From Planctomycetaceae bacterium (lineage in GTDB: Bacteria; Planctomycetota; Planctomycetia; Pirellulales; Pirellulaceae): a DNA stretch of 56,297 nt. The position numbers and the translations under genes are program-made. Shown one piece after another: positions 25,809-36,065 of this stretch. The notes beneath the pieces are model-generated. The model was not told the DNA's origin. It searched no databases and saw nothing but the letters and a program-made list of their open reading frames with translations. The stretch lies in contig PBOG01000130.1 of NCBI GenBank assembly GCA_002724245.1, forward strand, positions 1-56,297, given 5' to 3'. Numbering within the stretch: the first letter of the stretch is position 1; each line of letters begins with the position of its first letter.

Positions 25809-26936
25809 TTAACGACTGGCAGTGTTCATTGCGAGAGACAGGTAGAGCTGTTCATACGCGTTGACCATGGTGCGTAATGAGAAGTGCTGTTGGATTCGTT
25901 GGCGATTCTGTTGGCCAATCGATGTGGCTAACAGGGGATCTTGTGCGATGTGTAGTATGGAGTTTGCAAATGCTTCCAAATCGTGTCGCGGTACCAATTG
26001 GATAGGATTGGTGTCATGTAGCAATTCACGAACCCCCTCAGCACTGAGCGAAATTACTGGTTTTGAGAGTGCCATTGCTTCCATAAGCACGTTGGGCATG
26101 CCTTCCCATTTCGAAGCAAGTACTACCATCTGTGAGGCGGCCATCACGTCGTGCAGATCCGGGCGAAATCCGAGAAAGTGAACTCGGCTTGCAATGTCTA
26201 ACTCGCGTACCTGGCTTTCCAGCTCGCTACGCTGAGGACCGTCTCCGGCGATAATGAGGTCGTAGTCAGGTAATCCATAGAGAAATCGTGATGCTGCTTG
26301 CAGTAGCCAAGGTACGGATTTTTGAGGATGTAATCGCCCTGCGAAGACGATGGCTTTACGATCTGGATGTAGTCCCAGCGTTTCTAGATTGATTGCCTCA
26401 ACGTTTTGCAGAGTCGCTAGATCGATCCCATTTTGGATGACGCATAGTTTCTCCTTCGCGAAGCCGGAGAAATGTTGGCAATGTTTGGCGACGGATTCGC
26501 TTACACAGGCTATTTTGTCAACGCGTCGGGTGGTGACACGTTCGAGCCATGCCCGCCACCGACTGGGATCTGCGACGCGAATGCCTGTCACATGATGCGT
26601 GTTGATTCGCCTTGCCGCTTGGGAGCTCAGAACATTCGCATGAAAAAGAAAGCTCTGAATGACGTTCGGAACAATCTGAGTCAACCGATGGCGTAAAGCG
26701 CGGACTCCTGTGAGGTATTGCCAGGGTTGGCGAAGCCCCAGAAATTCGATTGGCACGCCAGCCGCGACGAGTTGTTCCACCAAGAGGTCGCGATTGGCGC
26801 TTGGAGGCGGAGCTAAGGAAACGACGGTTGGCTGGAAACGCTCGCGGTTCAAGCCGATTGCCAGGTTCGTAAGTGAACGTTCGGCGCCACCGACCCCAAG
26901 TTCGGTAATTACGAGCGCGACACGGAGGCGTCCCAT
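25809..26936 (-). CDS. Glycosyltransferase family 4 (GT-B)
   Basis: The product is 375 residues from the ATG at 26936. The N-terminal Rossmann half opens with LRVALVITELGVGGAERSL, the glycine-rich donor/acceptor loop of GT4 enzymes. The C-terminal half carries IVFAGRLHPQKSVPWLLQA, then the EGMPNVLMEAMALSKPVI motif, whose EGxxNxxxEA pattern holds the nucleotide-sugar-contacting Glu residues. It is a retaining transferase for LPS, exopolysaccharide or glycolipid; the acceptor is unknown. It begins 16 bases after the accC stop, so it is almost certainly the last gene of the pepP-accB-accC transcript, an unusual partner for fatty-acid genes. Confidence 0.9.
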   Translation of the reverse strand: MGRLRVALVITELGVGGAERSLTNLAIGLNRERFQPTVVSLAPPPSANRDLLVEQLVAAGVPIEFLGLRQPWQYLTGVRALRHRLTQIVPNVIQSFLFHANVLSSQAARRINTHHVTGIRVADPSRWRAWLERVTTRRVDKIACVSESVAKHCQHFSGFAKEKLCVIQNGIDLATLQNVEAINLETLGLHPDRKAIVFAGRLHPQKSVPWLLQAASRFLYGLPDYDLIIAGDGPQRSELESQVRELDIASRVHFLGFRPDLHDVMAASQMVVLASKWEGMPNVLMEAMALSKPVISLSAEGVRELLHDTNPIQLVPRHDLEAFANSILHIAQDPLLATSIGQQNRQRIQQHFSLRTMVNAYEQLYLSLAMNTASR

Positions 26937-26952
26937 CGTGGTGTGCGACAAT

Positions 26953-28296
26953 TCAAGTTAACCAGGTCCGTTCAACAAACGTGGTATCTACCAACCCTTC
27001 CGCAAATTCAGCGTGTTGTAGTACTTTTCGGTGAAACGGCACCGTAGTGCGAATTCCCTCAATTCTCAATTCATTGAGGGCACGCAGCATGCAAGCGATG
27101 GCTGCAGATCGCGTCGGTTGGTGAACAATGAGCTTGCCGATCATTGAGTCGTAATGGGGCGGTACCGTGTAGCCTTGATGGGCATGCGAATCGAAGCGGA
27201 CGCCCAGGCCACCGGGTACAAAGATCTTGTCTATCCGGCCGGGACAGGGTTGGAAATTCCGTTCGGGATCTTCCGCATTAATGCGGCATTCCATCGCCAC
27301 ACCCTGGACACGGATGTTCTTTTGTTTGACAGCAAGCGGTTCACCTGCCGCGATCTCGATTTGTGCTCTAATTAAATCGATACCCGTTACCATTTCGCTA
27401 ACGGGGTGTTCTACTTGGATGCGAGCGTTGACTTCGATGAAGTAGAAATTGTTCTCTTGGTCGACGATGAATTCAACAGTCCCCGCATTGGTGTATTCAG
27501 CTTTACGACAAAGTCGTACCGCAGCGTCACACATCGCCAAGCGGGTTTTTTCTGGGAGATTGGGAGCTGGGCTCTCTTCAATCAATTTCTGATGACGACG
27601 TTGTGTAGAACAGTCACGTTCCCACAAATGAACGATGTTTCCGTGCTGGTCCGCCAATACTTGGACTTCGACATGCCGGGGGCGCTCGATGAACTTCTCC
27701 AGATACATCCCGGGGTTGCCAAACGCGGCTTCGGCTTCCACTTTCGCCTGGCCAAATGCGGTTTTGAAAGCCAGGTCGTTGGATGCGACTCGCATGCCTT
27801 TGCCACCGCCACCAGCAGTCGCTTTGATCAAAACGGGAAATCCGATCTCGTGCGCGATCGCCAAAGCCTCATCTTCATTTTCCAGCAGTCCAGCACTACC
27901 AGGGACAACTGGAACTTTAGCTTCTCTCGCGATACTTCTCGCGTGATTCTTGTCCCCGAGTTTTTCCATTGCCTCAGGTGTGGGGCCAATGAAATCGATA
28001 TTGCAGCTGCGACAGATTTCATTGAAGTGCGAATTCTCTGCCAGGAATCCATAGCCGGGATGGATCGCTTCCACGTTGCCGACTTCGGCCGCACTGATGA
28101 TTTGGTCGGTTTTAAGGTAGCTTTGCGCTGATTTCGGAGGACCGACACAATAAGCTTCGTCAGCTAGTTCAAGGTAGCTGCTGCCGCGGTCCGCTTCACT
28201 AAATAACGCGACGGTTTCGATGCCCATCTCTCGACAAGCGCGGATAATTCTTAAGGCGATTTCACCGCGATTCGCGATCAGGATGCGTTTATACAT
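26953..28296 (-). CDS. accC: Acetyl-CoA carboxylase, biotin carboxylase subunit
   Basis: The 447 residues match the usual length. The N-terminal motif is [20 protein letters not shown], and the ATP-grasp domain includes the glycine-rich [13 protein letters not shown]. Catalytic segments [33 protein letters not shown] and the C-terminal [10 protein letters not shown] are present. It carboxylates biotin on AccB with ATP and bicarbonate, the first half-reaction of malonyl-CoA synthesis. It lies 82 bases downstream of accB on the same strand. The accA/accD carboxyltransferase genes are not in the window. Confidence 0.97.
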   Translation of the reverse strand: MYKRILIANRGEIALRIIRACREMGIETVALFSEADRGSSYLELADEAYCVGPPKSAQSYLKTDQIISAAEVGNVEAIHPGYGFLAENSHFNEICRSCNIDFIGPTPEAMEKLGDKNHARSIAREAKVPVVPGSAGLLENEDEALAIAHEIGFPVLIKATAGGGGKGMRVASNDLAFKTAFGQAKVEAEAAFGNPGMYLEKFIERPRHVEVQVLADQHGNIVHLWERDCSTQRRHQKLIEESPAPNLPEKTRLAMCDAAVRLCRKAEYTNAGTVEFIVDQENNFYFIEVNARIQVEHPVSEMVTGIDLIRAQIEIAAGEPLAVKQKNIRVQGVAMECRINAEDPERNFQPCPGRIDKIFVPGGLGVRFDSHAHQGYTVPPHYDSMIGKLIVHQPTRSAAIACMLRALNELRIEGIRTTVPFHRKVLQHAEFAEGLVDTTFVERTWLT

Positions 28297-28378
28297 GCGA
28301 AATTATTGGCGACAGCAAGTGAATGAACGACTACGCGAACGGGACGCCACCCCACAAGCTCACCGCTGCTTGCCGTTC

Positions 28379-28852
28379 CTATTGGCTGGTATCGACTTTG
28401 AACAAGGGTTTTCCGACATCGACGGGTTCCTCATCTTCTACAAGTACCGCTACGATCTTACCGGTTACTTCTGCCGGAATTTCATTGAATACCTTCATGG
28501 CTTCGATGATACAAACCGTTGTTGTGGGGTCGACGTGGTCGCCAACGCGGGTGTAGGGGTCGGAGTTTGGATTAGGTTTTGAGTAGTATGTTCCAACCAT
28601 CGGACTCTTGATGAGGACGATGTGCTCGGGTGTATTGTCACTGGGGTCCTCTGCAGCAGAAGGCTGCATGGGTGCTGGTGCCAACGCAGGCACCGGTGCG
28701 ACGCTCGCATGTGTTGAACCGAGGCAGAGTCTTATTTGTTGTTCTGCTTCTCGTAGATCAATCTCGGTTAGTCCATGCTCCTTCATCAACTCGACGAGAA
28801 GCCGAATTCGATCCAAATCAAAAACACCGCCATCTACTTCGGCATCTGGCAT
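28379..28852 (-). CDS. accB: Biotin carboxyl carrier protein of acetyl-CoA carboxylase
   Basis: The product is 157 residues: an N-terminal helical domain (1-45), an Ala/Pro-rich linker (about 48-72) and a biotinyl domain (about 76-155). EAMK at 117-120 makes Lys120 the biotin attachment site. The protein carries carboxybiotin between AccC and the carboxyltransferase. The gene sits between the M24 aminopeptidase (211 bases upstream) and accC, the order also found in Bacillus-type papA-efp-accB-accC loci, but without efp here. Confidence 0.97.
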   Translation of the reverse strand: MPDAEVDGGVFDLDRIRLLVELMKEHGLTEIDLREAEQQIRLCLGSTHASVAPVPALAPAPMQPSAAEDPSDNTPEHIVLIKSPMVGTYYSKPNPNSDPYTRVGDHVDPTTTVCIIEAMKVFNEIPAEVTGKIVAVLVEDEEPVDVGKPLFKVDTSQ

Positions 28853-29063
28853 TGGGATCTCCGTAAAGCCAACACGAACGACTGAAGAAAATATTGAATT
28901 ACTTGATCGGTGAACCTCGGCAGCGAATGGCGCTACCCGACTGGCCTCTAACAGCGATTTTCAAGATTGTTTGGTGAGAAAGTAACGAGCCACTTTGAAC
29001 GTTGGCCGGTAGCAACCATCCGGTGATGGAAATTACCGCAAATCAGGTGCTCGACCGCATCAC

Positions 29064-30155
29064 TTAGCCTATTACGCAATCAACCAATTCCTTGGGAACA
29101 GTTGTCAACACTTCGCACCCGTCGCGTGTTACCAGCAGGTCATCTTCGATGCGAACGCCGCCCCAACCAGGGAGGTAAATGCCGGGTTCTATTGTGATTA
29201 CCATTCCCGCTTTAAGGGGGCGGTACTCGTTCTGAGCTAACCTCGGTCCTTCATGAATTTCCAGGCCAATGCCGTGCCCAAGGCTATGGCCAAACCGCTT
29301 ACCGTATCCGGCCTCTGCAATCACGTTTCGGGCAGCTGCATCGACATCGTGCATGACCGCACCCGGTCGCACCGCTTCGATTGCTGCTTGCTGGGCGTTT
29401 AACACAACTCCATATATACGTTCAAGTTTCGGCGAGATTCTACCGGTGACCAGGATACGCGTCAAGTCGCTCATGTAGAGGTTCTGATGGGCTCCCCAGT
29501 CGATCAAAACAAAGTCGCTTTCGCCAATTTCCTGCTCCCCAGGGACCGCGTGGGGTAAGGCGGCACGTGGTCCGACGGCTACGATGGGGGGGAAGCTGCA
29601 ACCCGAACCTCCAAACCACCGGATCTGCTGCTCGATGGCGTGGGCGACCTCTTTTTCTGGTTGACCATCGCGTAGCGAAGCGCGGATCACGGAGAATGCC
29701 CGTTGCGCAGTATCTACGGCTTCGCGAATCGCTACGATTTCGCTCTTGTCTTTAATTTCGCGCAGTTGTTCAACGAGCCCTTCGGTTGGTGCAAGCTCTA
29801 CAGTTGGGAGTGTCTCTTTCAAGAAATTCCACATCGAAACGGTCATCGAAAGCGACTCGACCGCGAGTTGTGTTGTTTTAGATTCCCCGATCACCTTCGC
29901 CAGGAATGTCGCCATCTTGACGCCTGGTCCTCGGATTGCGAGTTCCAGGCCTGGACACTCTTCCTGAATTTGTTCCGTGTAACGAGGGTCACTAAGCAGG
30001 ATGTCCTTGTCTCGTGTTACCAGTAAAAAACTGTCGTCTCCCGAGAATCCCGTGAGATAGGTCACATTTGTGAAATTGGTGACGAGTATTCCATCGACAT
30101 TTGCTTTTTTCACTAGTCGGCGAAGTTTTTGTCGCCGTTGTTCTGTGTTTGTCAT
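29064..30155 (-). CDS. Xaa-Pro aminopeptidase family (M24) metallopeptidase
   Basis: The product is 363 residues: a creatinase-like N-terminal domain (1-130) and a pita-bread M24 domain. The dinuclear metal ligands are all present: D219, D230, H294, E323 and E337. The motif GHSLGHGIGLEIHE is typical of PepQ/PepP-like enzymes. It would release the N-terminal residue before Pro from peptides, in the cytoplasm since no signal peptide is seen. It is the first gene of the unit with accB and accC. The exact specificity (dipeptidase or aminopeptidase P) cannot be decided from sequence. Confidence 0.93.
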   Translation of the reverse strand: MTNTEQRRQKLRRLVKKANVDGILVTNFTNVTYLTGFSGDDSFLLVTRDKDILLSDPRYTEQIQEECPGLELAIRGPGVKMATFLAKVIGESKTTQLAVESLSMTVSMWNFLKETLPTVELAPTEGLVEQLREIKDKSEIVAIREAVDTAQRAFSVIRASLRDGQPEKEVAHAIEQQIRWFGGSGCSFPPIVAVGPRAALPHAVPGEQEIGESDFVLIDWGAHQNLYMSDLTRILVTGRISPKLERIYGVVLNAQQAAIEAVRPGAVMHDVDAAARNVIAEAGYGKRFGHSLGHGIGLEIHEGPRLAQNEYRPLKAGMVITIEPGIYLPGWGGVRIEDDLLVTRDGCEVLTTVPKELVDCVIG

Positions 30156-30267
30156 GTTCGCTTTTTGTCGTTGGTTTGATGTGGTAAGCGGTATTCAGTT
30201 CGGATCGTTGATGCCAACAGCCTGGTTGTAGACGTTGATCTGATCTTCTGCACAGGATTGCCGGTTT

Positions 30268-32547
30268 TCAGACTCCAAGTGTTGTGATCCAGAATGCCAT
30301 TCCAATGATGGCAAAACAAATCAGGAACGAGAGGGTAAATCCAACGATATCTTCGGTAGTCGGTTTCTGAAACTCCAGATCGCTGTTTGGAAATAGTTTT
30401 ACCCGTTCACACGTCGACGGATCGGCGTAGGCCGCAGCAAGTTTTTGCTGATCGGCTTCAGGGTTTGGGTCGACCGGAGTTTTCATCTTGGCGTAGTAAC
30501 GCTCGAGGGCTTCCTCGGAGTTTTTGCGGGTTAACAGACTAGCGATAATCATCACCAAGAATGGCATCGCGATCTTCGGAAACAGGTCCAGTGATTTCAG
30601 TGATGAGATGGACTGCGACCCTAAATCGACACCTAGCGGCTTGTAGAACAGCAAGTTGAGTTTCAGACTGCCTGTGCCCTGCAGTAGTGTCCCTGCCGGA
30701 TAATCCAGTGTCTCTTGGATCGCACCGGTGCGTTCATTCACGTCCGTCGCGACGACTTCCAGAGCGATGGTCTCGTCAACCGGTTCGATGCTACTCCAGA
30801 AGATACTGGTGCTTTTGCTCGTTTTGATTTGGGGCAGACGGGTTACGCCGGCCTCAATGACCTGCATCCCTTCTGGGCCTGGGATTTCGATTTTTTCTGG
30901 AGAGAGCGAGCGAGGTTTGGTTGCATTGTGTTGAGCAAGTTCTGGGCCAGTCAGGTCTTGGCCAGCTGCGGCCCACACGAGCTCTGCTTCTGACAGCTTC
31001 TGTCGTAACATGGACCTGGAGACAACGGTTGGGCTGGTGGTGACTGTGTGCGGGGTTCTGGTCATCAGGGCCGCGTTTGTCCGCAGGCTTGTGAAGACTT
31101 TTGGTCCGAAAAAGGGGATCACAAAGAAGAAAAACAGACAGTAGACAACCGTAATCCAGGCGGCGCGCCCGGTTGCTCTTCGCCAGTACATGCCGATCCA
31201 GAAAGGAGAAGCAAAAACCAATGGAAACCAGAATGTGAGTTCCAATTGCTTGAGCATGTCGTAGAACGTTAGCGCGAAGAAACATGCCCCAGCGACCACG
31301 ATCATGCCTGTTAGTCGTCCTGCCCACAGGCACTCGCGTTCGCTGGCGTCTGGGCGCAGAAACGGCACGTAGAGATTTCGGACGATCAAGCCGGCACCGA
31401 CGACCATTTGGGCGTCCACGCTGCTCATCAATGCGGCCAACAAGCAGGCTAGCATGAGCCCACGGAATCCAGGCCCCAGCAGTTGCATCGAAGCGTAGCC
31501 CCATGTCAAGTCTGGATTCTCGACGAGCGCGGGTACGTCAGCGTAGAGGGTGGCAGCAATCAATGCTGTAAGCACCCATCCCAACGTACAGAACCTCTTA
31601 AGGAAGTTGCCAACCACGAGCCCGACACGTGCGTTGTATTCGGTCTTGGCTGAACCGCCTCCTGTCGCGATGAAATGGGGCTGGACGACGATTCCCGTCA
31701 AGTTTGCCAGGACCATTGCAGTGAGATACAGCAGAGAAATTTCGGAGCCGCTATTGCCAATGACGTCAAAGAACGATTCTGGCAGCTGTTCATGCATTAC
31801 CTGAAAACCGTTCTTGCCGCCGGGGTTCAATTCCGGGTTGTCGGACAAAGCATTCAGGCCGATCGGGATCAACATAACCGAAAGCCCGATGATGCAGATG
31901 CCTTGAATCAGGTCAGTAAAGTAGGCCGCTGCCAGTCCACCCGCGATGCCGTATGCCACCACAACCACAGCAATCACTGGAATCAGTACGGTTTGCAGTT
32001 TTACTTTTGTACCCAATACCGACACTCTATTACTCTTGTCTTGATCCAGAGTGCCGCTGTTGGCGGTCGTGCCGGATGCTTCGGCCGATACCGCGACGGC
32101 CGAACCAAGCATCATCGGCTCAGCGGTCTTGGCGATGGCGGAGAAAAACATCGACCCGTAGATCATGAAGAAAAAGACGCCGAAGATACTGTAGGCGGCG
32201 CCTAGCCCTCGAGACTCGTAACGTTCTACATACCAGTCACCCAGCGTGAGAAGCCGCATGCGGCGGTACCAGACACCAGTAATCCAGTAGAACGGCGTAA
32301 CAAACAACCAGAACATGACGCTCCACATGCCGCTCATGCCGCCGGTGAAGGTTGTGCGGCCGGTATTCACAGGGTCGCTAGATCCCGTCCCCGCTCCAAA
32401 TGCAGCAAACGTCTGCAGGAGTTTGCCGAAGGAACGGCCGCCGAGGAAATAGTCTTCCTGTGCTTTGATGCGTAATGAGCAGTAAACGCCAATGGCGACC
32501 ATGAGCAGGAAATAGCACAGGAGCACCAGGAGATCGAGCATGTGCAT
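30268..32547 (-). CDS. Sodium:solute symporter family transporter with large internal insert
   Basis: The protein has 759 residues from the ATG at 32547, much longer than the usual 480-580. The N-terminal part shows the SSS pattern: a first span at about 5-25, then EDYFLGGRSFGKLLQTFAAFG and GTGSSDPVN. About a dozen spans follow to residue 485. A non-membrane segment of about 170 residues (487-658) then separates the final two spans (about 663-673 and 738-757). The insert has strand-like repeats of hydrophobic residues and no motif I know. It imports an unidentified solute with sodium. The start codon is preferred over an upstream in-frame one because it precedes the first span directly. Confidence 0.88.
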   Translation of the reverse strand: MHMLDLLVLLCYFLLMVAIGVYCSLRIKAQEDYFLGGRSFGKLLQTFAAFGAGTGSSDPVNTGRTTFTGGMSGMWSVMFWLFVTPFYWITGVWYRRMRLLTLGDWYVERYESRGLGAAYSIFGVFFFMIYGSMFFSAIAKTAEPMMLGSAVAVSAEASGTTANSGTLDQDKSNRVSVLGTKVKLQTVLIPVIAVVVVAYGIAGGLAAAYFTDLIQGICIIGLSVMLIPIGLNALSDNPELNPGGKNGFQVMHEQLPESFFDVIGNSGSEISLLYLTAMVLANLTGIVVQPHFIATGGGSAKTEYNARVGLVVGNFLKRFCTLGWVLTALIAATLYADVPALVENPDLTWGYASMQLLGPGFRGLMLACLLAALMSSVDAQMVVGAGLIVRNLYVPFLRPDASERECLWAGRLTGMIVVAGACFFALTFYDMLKQLELTFWFPLVFASPFWIGMYWRRATGRAAWITVVYCLFFFFVIPFFGPKVFTSLRTNAALMTRTPHTVTTSPTVVSRSMLRQKLSEAELVWAAAGQDLTGPELAQHNATKPRSLSPEKIEIPGPEGMQVIEAGVTRLPQIKTSKSTSIFWSSIEPVDETIALEVVATDVNERTGAIQETLDYPAGTLLQGTGSLKLNLLFYKPLGVDLGSQSISSLKSLDLFPKIAMPFLVMIIASLLTRKNSEEALERYYAKMKTPVDPNPEADQQKLAAAYADPSTCERVKLFPNSDLEFQKPTTEDIVGFTLSFLICFAIIGMAFWITTLGV

Positions 32548-32733
32548 AGCGATAGAACCATTCGCGGAAAGAGGGCATCCACACAATATCTAGCAACATT
32601 CTAGCGAAAACGGTGCCGGCGTGGAGCGGCCTGTCTTCGTGTGCGTTCGTGGAGCCGAGGCGGACAAAGCACCACCTCATTGTGGCAGGCACGGAGGCCC
32701 CAGCAGATCGTGAATATGGTTCCGGTTGTGAAC

Positions 32734-35700
32734 TTAGTTGCTGATGGCCTCGTCGAGGCCGAGCAGCACGTTGCAGAGCGTGGTCCAGGCGGCGAGATGG
32801 GCGGTGGGATGTCGCTCCGCAGGCACGGAGTCACCGATTTGCACCAGGCTTTGGGCGGCCTTGTGATTGGCCTGATAGACACGAAGTTGTTCGGTCAGCA
32901 GCTTGAGCAGCGTAGTAGTTTCGGGTTTAGTTGGTTCGCGATTCAACACCATCTGGTACGCCAGCACGATTCGTTGCTTGTTGTTTCTGGCACGTCGGTC
33001 CAGCACTTTGGTCGCTAATTCACGCGCAGCTTCCACAAACGCCGGGTCATTCATCATGACGAGCGCCTGGAGTGCTGTGTCGTCATGTATCCGTCGTGCC
33101 GTACAGGTTTCACGATTGGGTGCGCCAAATGCTTCCAGGGCTGGAGGGGGAACCGCTCTCTTCCAGAAAGTGTAAATGCTGCGCCGGTATAAATTGGATC
33201 CCCGGCTTTGTTTGTACTCTTGCGCAGTAAAGTCACGAGGATTGAAAGAAACTTCTTTCCACAGCCCAGGTGGTTGATACGGGTAAACACTAGGACCGCC
33301 AATTTCTCCGACAAGCAGCCCGCTGACTGCTAAAGCGGTATCTCGAATCGACTCTGCAGAGCGACGTTTTCTGGGGCCACGTGAGAGCCAGCGATTCAAT
33401 GGATCTCGAATGTACTGGTTAGTGCTGGCGCGGGCGGTTTGACGATAAGTTGCTGAAGTGACGATTGAATGTTGTAGTTTCTTGGGTTCCCACCCCTGGT
33501 GCACGAATTCGGTTGCGATCCAGTCGAGCAGGAGGGGGTGGCTTGGCCGTTCACCACGTGTCCCAAAGTCTTCTGACGTCAGCACGATTCCGCGTCCAAA
33601 GTAGTGTTGCCAGTAACGGTTCACACAAACACGTGAGGTCAAGGGATGTTGAGGGTGGACAAGCCACTGCGCAAGGCCTAGGCGATTATTCGGGAGGCCG
33701 AGGCCTTTGGGTTCCAGACCTGCGGGAGTCTGGGCCTGGACACGATCGAGCTTTTCTCGATAGTCACCACGAGCGAGGATGAAAGTGTCTCGTGGTTTTC
33801 CGGTTTCTTTCATCACCATCGTCGTGGGAATTTCCAGCCTGGTCCGTTGTAACGTCCGCTGTTTCTGTTCCAGTTCGGACACCATATGCTGGTACGGCTT
33901 GTCCTGGTTTCGGAGAAAGTATTCCTGAAGGAGTTGCTGCTGCTGCGGTGTCCGGTCTGCGGGGGATATGGCGACAATCTGTTGAAGCTGGTTGCTGTTG
34001 GCCAAAGCGACAATTTCTGTTTTTGTGAGAATGCGTGGGTAAATCCGTAAGTCATCCAGCATGCCACGGAAGGGCTCAAGTGTAGCCCGGTGTCCAATCC
34101 GTAGTGTTCCTGAACGGCCGATGTCGTGAGTTAGCGCGTCGCTGATTACTTCCAACTCGGCGCGTTCGCCGTCGATGTAAACGGTAACGCCGCTTGCCCG
34201 CGAAGTTCCGTCGTATGTGGCCACAATGTGAGACCATTGCCGGAGACCAACAGGTGTTTTGGCAATTAATTGCAGGCTGTTCTGTGGCCACCGGCTGACC
34301 ATTCGGAAAGCGACGTTTCCAGATTCCATTTGGAGTTCGTAGCTACTGCCACGCGTTGTTTCCTGTTTGCCGCGATAGGCCAGTGTCATTGTGTCCGCGG
34401 TTGTCGGGTACGCCCACACGGACAGTGAGAACGAATCTGTTCTTTCAAAAGCGGCTTTTGTTCCCAGGTCAAGGAACAGTCTTCCGTTGAACAGGAGCGA
34501 TTCACTGAAGCTGCCGGGAAACCAGGTTAAGCGAGTGTTTGTTTGAATTTTGTCGCCGCTAACAGCTTCCAGAACGACCTGTGAACCCACGGGTTCGAGT
34601 GGCAGGTGCAACGCAATATCATTGGCAGGTTGCGTGATCTTCTGTTTGCCCGTGGCGAGTTCCTGTTCCCACCGCCGTTGCGTGTCTGCAACTGCGGTTG
34701 CACGGCGTTTCATGCGGTTTTGCAGGTTTTTGATTTGTGAATTCAGGCTCGCAATACGAAGACTCTGAATTGCTGTTGGTGCTTTGATATAAGGGACTGC
34801 ATTACCGCTCTTGCCATCGAGCCCTAATTCTGGAACACGGTTGAAATAGGCCAGTAGCTGAAAGAAATCACGTTGCGTCCATGGGTCATGTTTGTGGTCG
34901 TGGCAGCGTGCGCAACGCATCGTCTGGGCCAGCCAGACCGTTGCAGTTGTGTTCACTCGGTCAACGGCGTATTCGACGAGATATTCTTCAGCGAGTGCGC
35001 CGCCTTCGAAATTGACCATGTTGTTGCGATTGAATCCTGTTGCAATACGTTGCGTTAGATTGGCGTTTGGCAGTAAATCGCCAGCAATTTGTTCAATCGT
35101 AAACTGGTCGTAAGTCATACCGGAATTAAATGCATCAATGACCCAGTCTCTCCATCGCCACATGTCGCGGTGACTGTCGATGTGGTAGCCATGCGTGTCT
35201 GCGTACCTCGCTAGATCGAGCCATTCTTGAGCCATGTGTTCACCGTATGTGGGCAAACTGAGTAAACGATCCACGGTGCGTTCATAAGAATCAGCTGAAG
35301 AGTTGTTTAAGGCAGATTGGAGTTCGTCTGGAGTGGGGGGAAGACCAGTAACATCAAAATAGACACGTCGTAGAAGGCGGTGCTTGGTCTCCTGGGTTGA
35401 GGGGGTGAGTCCCAGGTTGTCCAGGCTGGCAAAGACAAAGGTGTCAATTGGCTGCCGTGGCCACTTGTCTGCGTTGGGTAGTGGTAGTTGGGGGCGGACC
35501 GGCGAACTGTATGACCAGTGGCTTTGCCAGCGTGCTCCTTGTTGAATCCAATTGCGGATTAATTCACGTTCTACGGCGTTAAGTGCCCTGCCTGAGTTAA
35601 CAGGGGGCATCCGCAAGGAGGCTTTCGATGTCGTGATCCGCTGCCAGACATGACTTGCCGCAGGGTTGCCTGGCACAATTGCGAAACGTCCGGAGGGCAA

Positions 35701-35907
35701 TCGTGTTTGAGTTGCTTTCTGTTGATCTAATCTGAGTCCGCCACGACGTTGTCGATTGTCAGGTCCGTGGCAAGCGTAGCAATGTTCTGTCAGGATCGGA
35801 CGGATTTGGCGGTCAAAATTTACGTTGTCACTGGCTTGGGCAGGCGCTGACACAGTGAACGTGACGAGTGCGACAAGGATCCTGGGAGCCTGTTTGGGTG
35901 TTTTCAT
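32734..35907 (-). CDS. PSCyt1-DUF1549-LamG-DUF1553 protein
   Basis: The protein has 1057 residues from the ATG at 35907. A signal peptide ends near AQAS. The PSCyt1 domain has heme site CYACHG and a later LRMPP segment. DUF1549 follows, with RRVYFDVTGLPPTP and EWLDLARYADTHGYHIDS, and a second CxxCH (CARCHDHKHDPW). A concanavalin-like/LamG domain is inserted at about 430-650 (FSLSVWAYPTTADTM, WSHIVATYDG, GMLDDLRIYPRIL). DUF1553 closes the protein. The LamG insert suggests carbohydrate or surface binding. The domain order is that of the longer planctomycete paralogues; the reaction is unproven. No DUF1501 partner follows, unlike the other copy in this window. Confidence 0.93.
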   Translation of the reverse strand: MKTPKQAPRILVALVTFTVSAPAQASDNVNFDRQIRPILTEHCYACHGPDNRQRRGGLRLDQQKATQTRLPSGRFAIVPGNPAASHVWQRITTSKASLRMPPVNSGRALNAVERELIRNWIQQGARWQSHWSYSSPVRPQLPLPNADKWPRQPIDTFVFASLDNLGLTPSTQETKHRLLRRVYFDVTGLPPTPDELQSALNNSSADSYERTVDRLLSLPTYGEHMAQEWLDLARYADTHGYHIDSHRDMWRWRDWVIDAFNSGMTYDQFTIEQIAGDLLPNANLTQRIATGFNRNNMVNFEGGALAEEYLVEYAVDRVNTTATVWLAQTMRCARCHDHKHDPWTQRDFFQLLAYFNRVPELGLDGKSGNAVPYIKAPTAIQSLRIASLNSQIKNLQNRMKRRATAVADTQRRWEQELATGKQKITQPANDIALHLPLEPVGSQVVLEAVSGDKIQTNTRLTWFPGSFSESLLFNGRLFLDLGTKAAFERTDSFSLSVWAYPTTADTMTLAYRGKQETTRGSSYELQMESGNVAFRMVSRWPQNSLQLIAKTPVGLRQWSHIVATYDGTSRASGVTVYIDGERAELEVISDALTHDIGRSGTLRIGHRATLEPFRGMLDDLRIYPRILTKTEIVALANSNQLQQIVAISPADRTPQQQQLLQEYFLRNQDKPYQHMVSELEQKQRTLQRTRLEIPTTMVMKETGKPRDTFILARGDYREKLDRVQAQTPAGLEPKGLGLPNNRLGLAQWLVHPQHPLTSRVCVNRYWQHYFGRGIVLTSEDFGTRGERPSHPLLLDWIATEFVHQGWEPKKLQHSIVTSATYRQTARASTNQYIRDPLNRWLSRGPRKRRSAESIRDTALAVSGLLVGEIGGPSVYPYQPPGLWKEVSFNPRDFTAQEYKQSRGSNLYRRSIYTFWKRAVPPPALEAFGAPNRETCTARRIHDDTALQALVMMNDPAFVEAARELATKVLDRRARNNKQRIVLAYQMVLNREPTKPETTTLLKLLTEQLRVYQANHKAAQSLVQIGDSVPAERHPTAHLAAWTTLCNVLLGLDEAISN

Positions 35908-36065
35908 AGAGCACCGACTTGCAGAAGTACTACGATGCATCTCGGCAACACAGCCTCTCTACCGTACGGCAATAGTATAGGTTAACGAGTTGATCTCGAC
36001 TTGATCTGTTGAAGTACTACAGCACGTGCCCGCCCGGTCCGCAAACGTAACTGTTTTCACTGGAC

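Noticed and set aside
27406-28131. Long plus-strand frame of about 240 codons inside accC
   Set aside because: It is a shadow of the certain accC coding sequence on the opposite strand.
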